Translations under genes and position numbers: made by a program
Assembly (NCBI GenBank): GCA_003342815.1
Contig: PTEX01000014.1
Span: forward strand, 7,432,765 to 7,496,764
Source: Eudromia elegans
Lineage: Eukaryota > Chordata > Aves > Tinamiformes > Tinamidae
DNA length: 64,000 nucleotides
Direction of reading: 5' to 3'
Shown here: in pieces, positions 25,701 to 38,720 of the stretch
How positions within the stretch are numbered: position 1 is the stretch's first letter
Layout of the letters: each line of letters begins with the position of its first letter
Notes under the pieces: generated by a model
What the model was told of the DNA's origin: nothing
Database searches by the model: none
Seen by the model: the letters and a program-made list of their open reading frames with translations, nothing else

Positions 25701-28700
25701 TTGATTTTGATGTCGGGGCTGCCTGGCCTCTTCCAGCTCCAATGTTTGGGTTTCTATAAGAAAAAAGGAAAAAAAAAAAAAAAAAAACCCTGTCCCCTAT
25801 TAAAAAAAATGTAAACAAGCTCCAGCTCAGCCCACTCCAGGAGAGAATAAGGGAGGCAGCGGATCGTGCTCTGCGGCTGATCCCATTCTGACAGTGCTCA
25901 TTACATCAAGCCCGAGTGCTCAGTCTAGCAGACAGGAAGAAGGGGGCTCTGTCTGGGACCACAGTGGGAGCGATGCTCATGTTCCTCCCTCGTTATCCCG
26001 GAGATTTGTGGATCGCCGCTGACCCCGGGGTGGCTCTCCTGGGCTCCTGGGGCCGGGGGCACTCAGCATCGTCCTTAATGGTATCGGGTAGGTTCATCAT
26101 GGAGCCGTTTCTGACATTCAGGTCAGCTTCATCATTGGGGTTTAAGATGGTGCGGCTGATTAGAAGGTGAATCAATTATATATTATCACAGCATGCTCAC
26201 AATTAGTATGTGTTTATATATACGTTTTATTCTATTTGAAAATAGCTTTATGTCTTGGCTGGTGGATGCTGGAATACCTCCTTCCTGACTCCTGGAGCTG
26301 GGGGTAGACCTGAGACTTCTTGTTTTGTCGGATAAAATAGCATCCAAGTTCTCCCAATCCTACAGCATCCCTGTGATGCTGCTTTGCAGGCCTCGTTCTT
26401 CCCCATCTCTAGCACCTCAGCCCCTCTAAAGCAGAATTCACCACCCAGCAAAGGTGCAGCGAATCTAGCAGCTGCTCCCAGGCAGTGCTTTGGGAAGGAG
26501 CAGAGCCGGCGTCCGCCTTCTGCAGTCCCTTCCCGCCTGTGCAGTGCAAGGGTTTCGGAATAAACACGCTGGGAAATATTTGCACTGTGTGCTATAAACA
26601 GGGCATCTGTTGTTTACCTGAAGCAAGTCTCTGCCTATCAGTTATATAATAAAAGAGTCAAGAAAGGGAATTTGGAAGAGTTTAATGGATAAATACTCTC
26701 CATTAGCTGATTCGACAAGAAATATTTTTTACAGAATATATGGCCATCGTGATTCTCTAAATATTTTGTTGATTCCCTGTTTCAGGTTTTTGCTTCATCC
26801 AGTAACAATCTGGCTGCGTGTGAACCCCCCATTTCAGCAGTGTAGCTATGAAAGGGATAACGGGAATATCCCTGGAATATCCCCTCAAGTCCCCATTGCT
26901 GATCCTCACTCCAGCAGCATCCACATCAAGGGGTAGCTCTTTACCACCGAGAGGAGTTTGCTCTCACGAAATCCCTGTTTTCCCATATGGATCTGGAATG
27001 ACTCTTGGAAAATTGATGCCGAGTTGTGTGCAGAACCGAGGCAGAGTTGAACAGAAGGGTCGTGCAGGCAGCAGGACCTGCTGATGCAGAAGCTGAGGGC
27101 ATTGATTAGAGGAGCTATATGTGACCATGAGAGAGAAGCAGGGAAGAGTCCAGGGCAGGAATGCCAAGGACACAGGCTGGACAAGCCTGGAGGCAGCTTG
27201 CGGTGTACATTGAATGCGGCAGCATGAAGCACTGCCTGGAAAGAAGGGTTGGATCTGTGATCAAAGCCCCCATTTCTCATTGTTGGGTCCTGTTTTATTC
27301 AGGGAAACAGAACTTGTTATATCCATTTGCAGAGAAGTAGCATTTAATTAAGAAATGAGAAAGCTCCCGCTGGAATAAACAGCAAGATCTCCTTTTTCAT
27401 CTGATTTTCCTGTTCAAGAGGGGCTGTATTAATAGGTGACTGCTCAGGAAAGGTCCATGGCCTTTCATAGAGCGGAGCCGCCACTTCCATCTGTTACCTG
27501 CCTGTATCCCAGGCCCCCGTGGCACTTGGCTGAGGTCTCCAGGGAAAAGGAATGGATGGCTCCTATGGAGCAGCGTTTGCAAGCGGGTGAGCTGCAGGAA
27601 AGGGCTTGGAGACGGGATGGGAGCTGACAGTTTCCCTGGCACCTGAACCAGAAAAACCCCCTTGCTTTGTCCCCAGCTCGGCAGAGCAAAAGGGAGCCGA
27701 GCAGGGAGCAGCTCTAAGCCGCAGGTGCCGACGATGCAGACTGGCAACGAGCTGATTTCATAGCTCTCTTCTGTAACAGGATTTGGATCAAACCAGGCAG
27801 TTGCATGGGGAAGACCTTGAGAGAAGCAGAGCCCGCCCTCCTTCAGCTGCTCTGCAAGAGCCTGTTGTGCCTTTCCGGGATGGACAAAGCTCAAGGGAGG
27901 CTGCAAAACGAAGGGGAATGAACTCAAGGCAAGCGCAGGGCGGTGGTGGAGACGGGGTTCAGCAAGGCCGTTGCAGTCGAGCTTCCCCTCGGTGAGGCTG
28001 TTTGGGTTTTGTGCTGCTGTTGTGGTTGGCTCTTTGTGCTGGCACGTCCACAGCAAGGACGTCCCTCCCTGCCAGGCTTCCCAGCCCCACGGCCGAGGCC
28101 TCAAACCTCCCGTTTCATCCCCAAACAGCAGGGAAGGCAGCAGAGCGCGGGGTGCTCCGTGCGAACCAGGGACGCGTATGGGAAGAGGCCGAGAATGCAG
28201 CGTGCAGAGGGGCAGGGGCCACGCGACGAGGTCTGTCCTGCGCTCTGTAAATACAGCAGATAAGGCCCAGGTTTCAACCCCGGGCTGGCAACAGCCCCGC
28301 AGCTTCACGGACGGATTTTTGCGTCCTGCGTCGCCCGCGGGAGCGGGAAGAGCGGCTCTGCATGGCGGACAGCGGGAGCCCGTCCAGTGTCAATAAGGAT
28401 TTTGACGCGGGAGGGAGTTTGTTTGCTTGGCTGCAGAGGCCTTGGAATTCAGCGCGTGGTACAAACTGACCCCATCTGCCTACCAAACAACAAGGAAAGC
28501 TCTCAACCGCGTCCAGCCCTTCCAATACGCACCGAACTTGGTAGGGTCTCAAAAATTATGAATTTTTTTTAAATAAGAATATCAAAAATTAAAGCCTTCT
28601 GTTCTGGTAGTTTATGACCAATCTGGTTTTCAAGCTTGTCTCTGTAGCCAGAGGAGGGAGAAACAGTCCTTCAAACAGGCAAAATCTCTCCCCCTATGAC

Positions 28701-31330
28701 TCCAAGAACTTGTGCTTTGAGGTTAAGTGTGAGATGGGCTTGAAGCTGCTCCGTGACCAAAGCTGGGAGCTAAAAGCCCTCCAAGCCAGGTATGTGCTCA
28801 AACCCTGTTCTTTACAGAAGAAAAACAATCTCCTTGTGCTGTTAGCTGGGGGTGACAGTGCTGAGCAGGGAGGCAGCAAATCCGGCAGGTCCCGGCGCTC
28901 CCTGCGAGGTCCCGCTGAGCTCCCAAGCTCTGGAATTGCCCCTCGCGGTGCCCAGGGGTGACACCCCGGCCGTTCAGGGCGCCCGCCCGTCACGTCTTTG
29001 CCCTCAAACTTCCAGGGAGTCCAAGTGCTCGGTTTGGCCACCCCACATTCTTTACCCCGGTGGCTTCTCCTGACGTGCTGGAGACACAAATACATTTCCT
29101 GTTTAGAAAGAGAGGGAAGATAAGCCCTAAAGTGCAGCCGTCTGCTCTGGCTACCTCGAGTATAAACAGCCAGCGCAGCCGGGCGCGGCTTTTGTTTGTT
29201 CTAGTGATTTTTTTTCTCTTTAAAGGTGCATTAGGCAGTGTACACACTGGATCTTCCGCGAGCATCATTCCCAGCTGGCACGAGAGGTCTGAGACCTTTG
29301 ACATGTCAGGAAAATTCCTTGGAAAAGCCAGGACGGTGCAGGATAAATCCCCACTTCTGTTCTTGAGGGAGCAGCTCTAAGCACCACGGAAACATGTTTC
29401 TGCTTTAGGTTTCCCTAGCGCTTTTGCAGCCCGGTGTCCCCGTGCTCTGTAAATAGTGGTTCCTTCCCTCCCTGGGTGGGGTGCTGAGGGAGGGTTTGTT
29501 TTCTCCTCTTGCAGAGAGCAAAAAGTTTGGGCTGTGAGTCAGCAAAGAGCAAGTTCAGAGCCTGGGTTGTCTGCAATCGAAGTGCAAGACGGAGGCTGCT
29601 CTTGGCCGACTTGACCCCCGTGATGGGCTCCTGTCCCTGTCCAGATTCTAGCAGATACCCCGAGCTCTGCTTGGCTGGTGTGTGAGATGCAGATAAGACT
29701 GGGGGCAAATCTGTGCTGCGATCTAATCGGGCACGAGCAGCTGCGGTGGCAGTTGCCTCTGTTTCCCCGTTCTGATAGATTCATCTGGGTTGCTGTTTCC
29801 CGCGTGGCTCAGTCCCACCGAGCTCCGAGTCTCCTGCTCCGGCAAAGCGACTGTGTCCGTGTACGAGCCCAGCACCCCATCAACTGAAGTCAGTACGTTG
29901 AACAGGGCCCAGCTCCTCTTTCCACATTTAGGTTCCCAAGTACATGGTCTGATTTGCCCATCCCAAGCTGATCCCAGGGAAGAGGGACCCGTGGCTCCCA
30001 GGAACCCTGCCTGGGTGCTTCTCCAACCTTGGCCTGGGGTCCTCAGCAGCTCCAAGTGTTGCATCCTGCAACAGGAAAAGTGTCCAGCGGGTTCTCAAGT
30101 TCACATAGGTTGGCAAGGGAGTTAGAGGAGAGCACAAGGGCTCACGAAGCACCAAGTCCTTCAAGCACCAGTCTCGTTTGCTCCTGGGGCCCCCTTTTTG
30201 GCTGATCTGCAGCTATAAAGAGGCGGGGAGAGGAGAAGGATGGGGAGGACCACAAGTTCCATGCGTGGCCCTGCGTGTTTCACCATACAGGGTAAAATGT
30301 GCTGCCTTTTCCCCTGGCAAAATTAGGGACTCGCTATGGGAGGCCTCAGCTCAGGTCTTGCCGGCAAGCATCAGTATCCCAGGAGTTGCCACTCCAGCTC
30401 GGCACAGGGATGTTGGCTCCTGGGAAAACAGAAGCAGCTCTGCCCAGAGCCCAGCCAAGCTCTGGTTCTTTACCAACCAGCCCTGGAGGTCTGTGTTTTA
30501 AAGCTGTTTCTGGCTGCATCTGGGCTGCCAAACTCTGCCCTGCAGGAGCACCAGGGGCATTTCTCCTCACTAGCCACCCCGGCGCGTGATGAGCTCTCAT
30601 CTCTTCAGGTGACAACAAGTGCAGGTGCTTCTTCCATGCAGGGAGAGTCCTCGGAGCAAACGTGAGGAGGGAGCAGCTGAAAACAAACCTGTCCTGGAAG
30701 CGGGATTGCCGACCTCGCCAGGCACAAAGTTGCTCGAAGGAGGGACAAGAAAGGGACCCCGTGAGGATTAAAAGTAAGTAGATCTTTCTGATGCTTCTCC
30801 GACTGCCAGGGCAGGGCGAGTGCGGTGCAGAAAGGCCAAATCTTTAAGCAGTGCAAACTTGCCCCATCTTTTGATGACCCCTCAGCTGAGGACCTGTCCC
30901 TAGCGCTTGTAAACATCAGTTTAAGAACAGCCAGTTTTGTCAACTACATTCATGTCTTTCCTATCCTCTGCTTGTGAACGTTCGCACAAAAAGACGTTTG
31001 TTAATGCAGATATTGAGGGAAGGCTGCACTTTCAGCATTTATTCCTTCTTCCTCATTCACCCTATTCAGCCAGCGCTGGATAAAGGGGACAGATTCAGGT
31101 CATACGTAGGTACGAGGTGGCTGTGGGGATCCTCCCTTAGCCACCCCGTGTGCTTTTAAGCAGTCACCTACCAAGAATAGTGTCTAGGAGCATGTCACAA
31201 GCTGCCCTGAGCATCCCTATCCTCACAACACTGCTGGTAAGTGCAAAGAAGGAAGAGACGAGTAGAACCGAACAGGACAAGAACCTGCCTTCTGCTGGGG
31301 GTAATTAAAAAATTAAAGTTAATTGGAGGG
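22750..31330. other. Intergenic spacer NUCKS1-SLC45A3
   Basis: I see no exon with supported similarity in this stretch. Its first part is AT-rich and it becomes steadily more GC-rich toward 31 kb. Longer open frames, such as that on the minus strand at 27397-28308, have no recognisable family and arise in stop-poor GC-rich DNA. There are homopolymer runs (for example A19 near 25769) but no recognisable transposon. Confidence 0.6.
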
Positions 31331-31339
31331 GATGATGCT

Positions 31340-31664
31340 GTGGGGCTGGCCCTGCTGCATGGGGGGGCGGGGGGGGAGCGGCCGGTGCCGCCCGGTGGGG
31401 GGGGCTCCGCTCCGCCCGCCCGCCCGCGGCTGCTCCCGCTCCCCGCGCGGCCCCGGTGGGCGCATTTAACGGGCGGAGCGGGGCGGGAGCCGCCCGGGAT
31501 GCGGCGCCGTGCCCGGCCCCGGCCGCCGCCTCCTCCTCCTCCTCCCCGGGCAGCCCCCGGGATGCGGCGCGAGCTTCTCCCGCCGCCGCGGAGCCGCCGG
31601 GCGCCGCGGAGCGGAGCCTGAAGACGGTGGAGCCCGGGAAGCGCCGGGGGCTCCGCGGCCGCAG
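31340..31664 (+). promoter_or_regulatory. SLC45A3: Probable SLC45A3 CpG promoter and non-coding exon 1
   Basis: An abrupt GC-rich island contains several GC boxes (GGGGCGGG) and ends in a consensus donor, GCAG|GTCAGT, at 31664/31665. In human SLC45A3 the first exon is non-coding and separated by a long intron from the exon holding the start codon. Here the next SLC45A3 exon begins at 45176, after about 13.5 kb, which fits that plan. The assignment is inference from position and structure; no coding sequence is present to prove it. Another transcript starting in either direction is possible. Confidence 0.55.
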
Positions 31665-32539
31665 GTCAGTCCCTCCTTAGAGGCCAAGGGCGCGAGCACG
31701 TGGCGACGGGAACGCTCCGTTTGCTCCGAATCGCTCAGTTGGGAACTCTGCTCCCGGTTGGCAGGCGGGGGAACCTGCCGCCCGCCTTCAGCTGCCGACG
31801 GAGCTTGCGGAGGCTGCGGCTGGGACGCGGCGCCTAAAATGTCCCAGTGGGAACGTCCCTAGGGCTCCCGGCTCCGACACGGCTGGGGAACTCCATGGTA
31901 AAGATGTCTTAATTATTTACGGTGCAAATTTGTCTCCTTGTGATGTGACAGCTTCAAAAAAGAGGGAAAAGTGCTAGAATTAAATAGTGCTTTTTTTTGC
32001 TGCAGATGGTCCGACCGGACAAGACGCTTGATTTTGATGCTTCTGCTTTCTTTTTTTTTTTTTTAAATAAGTTGGTTAAATTGGAGGGAAGCGTTTCAGG
32101 ACCTGCTTTTCTCTTCCTCATCTTGACCCAGCAAACTCATAGGCAAAGTACCGGGGGAAAAAAACAACCAGTCTGGAGACCGATCCCATTCCGGCGCTGT
32201 TGCAGTGCTAGACGTGGGTTGGGGAGAGCAGGATTTGCATGTGCAACAGTGGCAGAACTAGGAATTTATAGAAAAAGAACATGAGTAAGGACTTCAAAAG
32301 CACCCAAATTACTTGGGCACCAGAGTCATGCAGATCCTCCTGAAAAACATGTACTAACCTTTAAATGTTTTCTATTATTAACTCTATGTGTGTTTTTTTT
32401 CCTTAATATGTGCTGCTACCTGGACTTTCTGGAGTCACGTGTAGCTCCCTGGTAGTTCTGCCCCTCCACGGGGAGTGGCTGTGGTTGGAGGAGCCAGGAA
32501 TTCCAGATCCTGTGCTTGGATTCGAGGCTGTGCCTTCAA

Positions 32540-32765
32540 CTCTGGAACTTCTTACCACAAAACACTGCGGAAGCCAAGAGCGTTTGGCTTACGGGATTAG
32601 AAATTCGATAGGGATAATAAGAATCTCTAGAATTAATAGTAAATTAGACGAGGGCTTTGCAAGTGATACAAATCCCTGTATTTGAAGGCATAAACTGATC
32701 TTAGGATGTGGCACAAAACTTCTCCTTGTAGGGAGGTTTTTCTGCGCTGGCTGCTGGTGGGTGCG
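32540..32765 (+). mobile_element. Old CR1-type LINE 3' region fragment
   Basis: The stretch starting TCTGGAACTTCTTACCACAA follows the consensus order of the conserved 3' region of amniote CR1 elements. In order these are TGGAACTCCTTGCCACA, GGCCAAAAG, a GGGATTGGA/AAATT block, ATGGATAA, a CTTCAGGGCATAA block, CTGATCTTA, GAAACTTCTCC and GGGAGGTTTTT. It is in sense orientation relative to SLC45A3, lacks any reverse-transcriptase coding region and is heavily diverged. Identified from memory of the consensus, so edges are approximate. Confidence 0.68.
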
Positions 32766-35700
32766 TTTCCCTCCAGTGCTCAGCCTGGGCAGTGTTTTCC
32801 ATGAGGTTCCTCATTAGAGGCTCCTGATTAAAGCACCTGGACTGCAAGTTGTCTCCCATCACCTTGTTGCTAGAAGGTCAAAGCCACGTGGCTTTCTCCT
32901 TGAGATGAAGGTAACATTATATGCGAAGAAACCCATATTTTAATAGTCCCTGTTATCACTTAGCCTTGCTGTAGCGTAGCAGAGTAATAGTAACTGCAGT
33001 GAGTTCCAGAGGAGCTTCTTCAGCACCATCTTTCTGAGGGTTCACCCTCAATTTCGGTCAGCGGTGAAAGCTGCAGTGTTCAAGGCAGGAGATGCTGGAC
33101 GCGCTGAGCTGATGGCTGGGGTAGGGAACACGGCCTGTGCTCGGTTTATCTTTGCTAACCGTTCCCCCAAACTGTTTATTTCTCTGGAGCACTCGAGTGC
33201 TTTTTCCCGAGTTCCACGTCTCTCCTTGGAGTGAAACCTCCCGGTGGAGTTCACTGCGACGGCCGAGTTCATGGCACTGCGAGTACTCCCCAAAGGACCA
33301 GCCTTAGGGGTCCGGTTCCGTCTGTAGACCAAAGAAGATGGTCCTAAAAGCACCGAATCTACAGATGAGCCAAGTGATTGGACATAACTTACTCGTCGAC
33401 TTAGTTTTTTTGGGGAAATATGCACTCTTGGGCAGCTCAAATGTATTTCATACACAGCAATCCATAGAGTTAGGTCTATACTCTTCCAGCTCCGGTCTCG
33501 TCAGGGGTTGAGACCGCTCTTGTTGCGATGGAATGGGAGAGGTTTTCGGATGAGCGGGAGCGGGGTGGGTAACATGGGTTTGTGTCGGGCCTCCACCTTT
33601 GTCCATGTTGGAGCAGCTCACCCGAGGAGTGGCTTGTTTTGGTAGCTGACTGTTTTGGGTTGTCTTTAATGTGTGCGCTGCTCTCTTCTCATCTTGGCCA
33701 AGGCCAGCGAAAGGAAAACGCTTGACCCGTCGGGTGCAAGTTATGGGGAATCTTGGTGGGGTTCAAGCTAGAATGGAGCAGGAGCAAAGGGACTGGGGAG
33801 TTGCAGCTAGTGAGCAGGTAATAAGAGGAAAAAGTTCCATGTATTTGTGGAGGAGGAGGCGGCAGCTGGATGAGGAGACACAGGCAGAAAGAACGGCCGC
33901 GCGTTGCCAACCTCCTTTCCCCTCTGTCCTTCCGAATTATTCCATCATAGGATCGGACTCTGCGGCTTCTGCAGGCGGTGGAGGACGAATCAGCATCAGA
34001 CGGTGACTTTTGTCTAAAACCAGCCCTGGGCATCAGCCTGCAGAGTCCTGTGACCCCTCAGCCGTGCAGTTCAAGCCCTGGTTGGGTTTGTGCACGGAGC
34101 GGACAGGGAGTCGTGCGGAGCTTGTGAACCGCTGTCTCGCGTCGACCTGATCAAACTGCAGCGGTCTCTGTTTAAGACTCGATGTGAGCCCCTATAGCCC
34201 TTGAAATCTGTTGGGTTCCTTGTGCTGCTGTTGCTCTTTGCTGCTACGGGAATCTTTTTGAATCCGATCGGGTGTTACAGAGCTGCAGAAAGCCGCTGAT
34301 GTGTCCGTCGACTAAGCCGTGGGGCGGCTTGTTCAGAAAACACAGCCAAAAGGGACTATAACTCACCCTTTTATTATTATTTGTACGCATGCCGTTCCCC
34401 GGAGGTCCTCCAACTTGTGCCCTTCCTCCTTGTTTTCATATCCTGAAGTGTCAGTTCCTCTTGCAGTTGGAAAATATTTGCTTAACGTTTTGCCAGCCTG
34501 CAGAAGAGGAGAAACAGACCCCCGTGAATATTGTCTGGCAAAATAAGAAATGTAGCGTCGGAATGCGGCCCGAATGGCTGCTTTGTCTCGGCGGCGGCTG
34601 GAACACACACAGCATTAAGCAGGTGCTTGATTTGCGGCTCTGAACAGTTTTTCCTCTTCTTTATGTTTGCTGCACATGCACTAAAAAAGCCATTGCTGGC
34701 CCAGTTGTCAAGGGCCTCTCCCTGCCTTAGATCCAAGGGAGACCTTGCCCGAGGAACACACCACGCCGGCTCCTCCAGCAAGAACCAACTTGGGGTGAGT
34801 TGCAAGGAATTTCTCGTAATTGCTCATTTTTGGATACTCAAAGCACGCAAGGATGGGCTTTAGTCAAATAATGAGGTTTGTTTTAAAGTTTGATCTTGGG
34901 CAGCATTTCTGGTTTGTGAGGTTTAGGGTTTTGCTCCTCTGTCAAAGGAACAGGGTTTTGTTTTCCACCCTTCTCCTATCGGAGGCTGAAGGTCTGCAGG
35001 GTTGCTTGTCTCCAGGAGCTGAGGCTCCAAGAAAAGATGGGAATGTGCTGACTGCAGTGACTCAAAGCAGTGCAAGTTGTCAGAACTTGGAGAACATCAA
35101 GACTCCTGCAGAGCAGGCTCGAAGGAGCCTTCCATTTGGGAATGGCGCGTGTGAAGTTGCGGATAACATCCGGATCTTGCTTTCGATTTATGGGCTAAGA
35201 CTCCCTGTGCAACGGTGCATGTAACAACACCCCAGGATGAGGCTTTCCGTGGAATGTTAGGGGTGGCTCCTGCTGAGATCCGACCTGCTGTGTCCTCGGA
35301 CCTCGGAGCCGGGGTGGCGTCTGCAGCTCCTTCCAGTCGGGAAGCAGCGTGACCCAGCCCTTGGCTTGGGCAGGGGAAGGTCCTCACTCTGCTCCCCTTC
35401 CTCGCGGGGATGACTCGTGGGTCCAAAGCGATGGAGCACGGGGAGCCCCGAGGGGACACCGACCTTCCTGGTGGCACCTTGTGTCTCCCGGGTGCTGGTG
35501 TGACAGGAGGGGACCCCGCGTGGGCGCTGCTGCCCTTGGCCTCCCGAGGTGTGTTTGGGAACGAGTGACTCCCGCGTGCGAGGGGCCGTGGGAGCAGCTG
35601 GAGCAGGCCTGGAACAAAAGGCTGCTGTGCCGAGGCTGACGGAGCGGTTAATGAGCCGGGAAGGGGGACCCCTCCTGAGAGGGGGCTGAGGCTGGACGCG

Positions 35701-38700
35701 TGGCTGGGCACTCGGGACAGCGGCCTGACCCTGCGTATGGAAACGGGGGCACAGGAGTTACCAGGGGACCGATGGGAGGGAGGGAGGGCAGGAAAGATGC
35801 CCCCCCCACGAGAGCTCCTAGGCCCCTGGGATATTGTATGGGGGAATTCCCGCAGCTTTGGTGCTCAAGGGCCATCCAGCTGCCCATGGCCAATCCCTGG
35901 GGAAGGTGGCGCTGGCGAAGCAGCCGCGGGGTGGATGGTCCCGCGGGGCCCCTTTCAGCTTGGACTCCTACCAACGCAGCCTACGTCTGTAGAGCAAGCA
36001 GCAGGTCTCGGGGGGCCTCCCCGTGCTCGGAGGACGCGGGAATCCCCCTCAGCACTCGAGGTCCTCGGGGACCGCAAAGCTGCAGCGCTCGGGCCTCTCT
36101 CCTGCCCGCCCGCCTGGGTGGGCGCTCTCTGCGAAGGGCATCGGTGCGGGAGAGGAGCCGCGTTCCCGCCCCCGGGCAGCTCGGAGCTTGAGCGCTGTTC
36201 ACCGCTAAAAGGTTAATAATTTAAGGCTGATGCTCTTCCCAGGGCTCAAACCAGAAGTTAGATGTGTGTTCCTAAAAGGCTTTTTTTTTTTAAAAAAAAT
36301 TTCCCATAAAGATCTTTCGCTGGAACTTACCATTCTCAAGAGAGAATATCTGCTTGTTCCTTAGCTTTGCAAACACCTGGACAACGTGAGGCAGAAATCA
36401 AACTGCGGAATCTCTTGTTTCCAGCCCCAGAGCTCACGGCAGCCGGTGTCAGGATGGGGGAGACTCTCGGCTCCAGTTGTGATCCGGGAGCCTCATCAGC
36501 AGCGAGAGCGGCTACACGGAGAGGTCAGGGCTCACGCCACCTTTGTGCTACTCGAGGCAGATAGAACTGCTGCTCTGATAAGAACGGCATCCCCAGGCTC
36601 CTACACACGCTCCTTGACCTTAGAGCGCCTGGAGGAAGATGGTCTATCCCGCTCACGTCCCACCTTTCCCTTTGGCAGCGTCACTGGCCTGTGCCTGGTG
36701 GGACCTTATTGCCCTGGGACAGTCTGGTACGTGGTCATAAAACCCCCTTTTGCGGGCGGCTTAAGCCGAGACGGTAGCTACAAGTTGCACGTGGGCAAGA
36801 GAGGGTGACTCTGCCGAGGAGCAGACAGGGAGGACGGTGTTGTTTGGCAGTGGCTCCCGATCCGACCTGCTTGGAGGGTTTTATTCCGGTGGTCGTCCCC
36901 ACGCGTGCCCCTCGGAGCAGGGGCAGGACGGACGGCGGCTCTTGCGCTCCCGGCTGCCTCGGGGCTATTCCTCCCACTGCAAAGGCTCTTTGTCTCCTTC
37001 AAAGCCATGACCTCATTCTAGAGACAGAAAACAGACAGGGGAGAAACCCACCAACCTGCCAGCGGAGGTCAAAGGCCTCGCCGAGAGATATGTTAGCATC
37101 AAACTTCTCCGGCAGGGACACAAATAACTGGAATTGCAGACCAGAAAATTACCATGAAGAGATGGACTAACTACCATGTGATTACAAAGGAGCCCATTAG
37201 TTCTGTGTGTGTCTAGGATTCAAAGTATATCCTTTGAGGAAGAGCATGAGGTCACGCTCCCAAAACCTGGGGCAAAAGGGGCTGTATAACAGGCTGATGC
37301 TTGCCGTGGGCTGCCGTGCGTGGAATTTTAGCTGCTTTTTCTCCTTCCTTTTCCCTACGGGCCGGCCTCGCACGTCGATGGCAGCCAGGGCCTTTGCTCC
37401 GGCAATAGGTTTCTGCCTGCAAGCAGGAACCGTCCTCTGCACCCGAAGCTGCTCCTGAAGTGCTGGTGGTGCCCGCAGCGTTTGGAGCCCTCATTCCGAT
37501 CCCTGTTTTCCCAGCACCGGGAGCAGGCGTTGCAAAGGGGCTGCAGCCAAACCGCTCGCGTTGCCGCTTTCCTCCTTCCTGCCGGGAAGCCCCTCTGCTC
37601 CTGGGAGCCGCCGCTGGGACCCGGTGCGTGCAGGTGACCGTTGCAGCGGCACCGACTCCCCTTTGGAACCGGATTGCTCTCCCCACCGGTGCCAGTTTGC
37701 TGGGGGGTAAGCGCCTTCCTCCCTGCCTTGCCCCATGATGGTTCCTCCCGGGAAATCCCAAACCCTTAGGGAGAGAGAGGACGGGGTGGGGGCCTTTAGA
37801 TGGGGCAGTGAGGACGAGCAGAGCACGGGCTGCTCTGCCCGGCACCCCGCGGCCATTCCCGGGGGGACGGGGGGACGTGCGACCCGGCAGCGCCCGGGGA
37901 GCCGCTGCCCTTTTCCCCAGCGTCGCCTTCTCCCTCGCGCCCCGGCCTTCCCTTCACAACCAGCCCATTGTGCGGGGGTTAGAGCAGCTGGGTGGAGTGT
38001 TTCAGGCTCAAGTGTAACTTCAGGGCCTTTAAAAGCCTTTGGAGGGTTTTTTTTTTTTTTTCCTCTCCCCCCTTCCTTTATTTTATTTTTTTTTGGAAGA
38101 GGACAGCAACGCCAACAAGGGATAATTTGATGGATTACTCTGCGGGGCCGAGGGGCTCTCCTTAATCCCCTTTGTGAGGCTGTTTGCCTAGACGCGGAGC
38201 AGAAGCCCCCAGCCTCGGGCAGAGAAAAGGCGGCTCAGCGGGGTGGGTTTTACACGGTGACATATAAATACGGGCCCTGGTCATGCGGTGCCGGATATAA
38301 TCTGTGCCCGTTACCCCGCTGGGGAGAAGGGGGGGCACCTGCAAGGGGCTTATTTTTACCCTTTCTAATGCAATTTACATTTTTATTCTTGTGCGCAAAA
38401 TAATAGGAGGAGGGAGGGAAGAGACGCTGAATTGGACCAAATGCCAAGGTGATGGGCACGGCATTAAAAAGAAAACAAAACGGGAAAACCTTCAAGTGAA
38501 AAGCGCAATGAGCTCGTTCCTGTCCGAGCCCAAAACAGGGGCTTCTCTCATGCATAAAAGCGAGAGCCTGGGGCCGGCGGCGTCAAAGCAAAGCTCCCGG
38601 GAGGTGCCGCTTCGGGCCGTGCGCGTGTCTGCTCCGGGCACCCGCGGCGGCTCCGTGCTGGGATGCGGGGCCGGAGCCGGTGAGTGGTGGGGCAAGGCTC

Positions 38701-38720
38701 GTCCTGCTGGGTGGCGGGGC

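Noticed and set aside
27397-28308. 303-codon minus-strand frame in the NUCKS1-SLC45A3 spacer
   Set aside because: No domain, no family resemblance, and competing long frames on the other strand in GC-rich, stop-poor DNA. I cannot support it as a gene.
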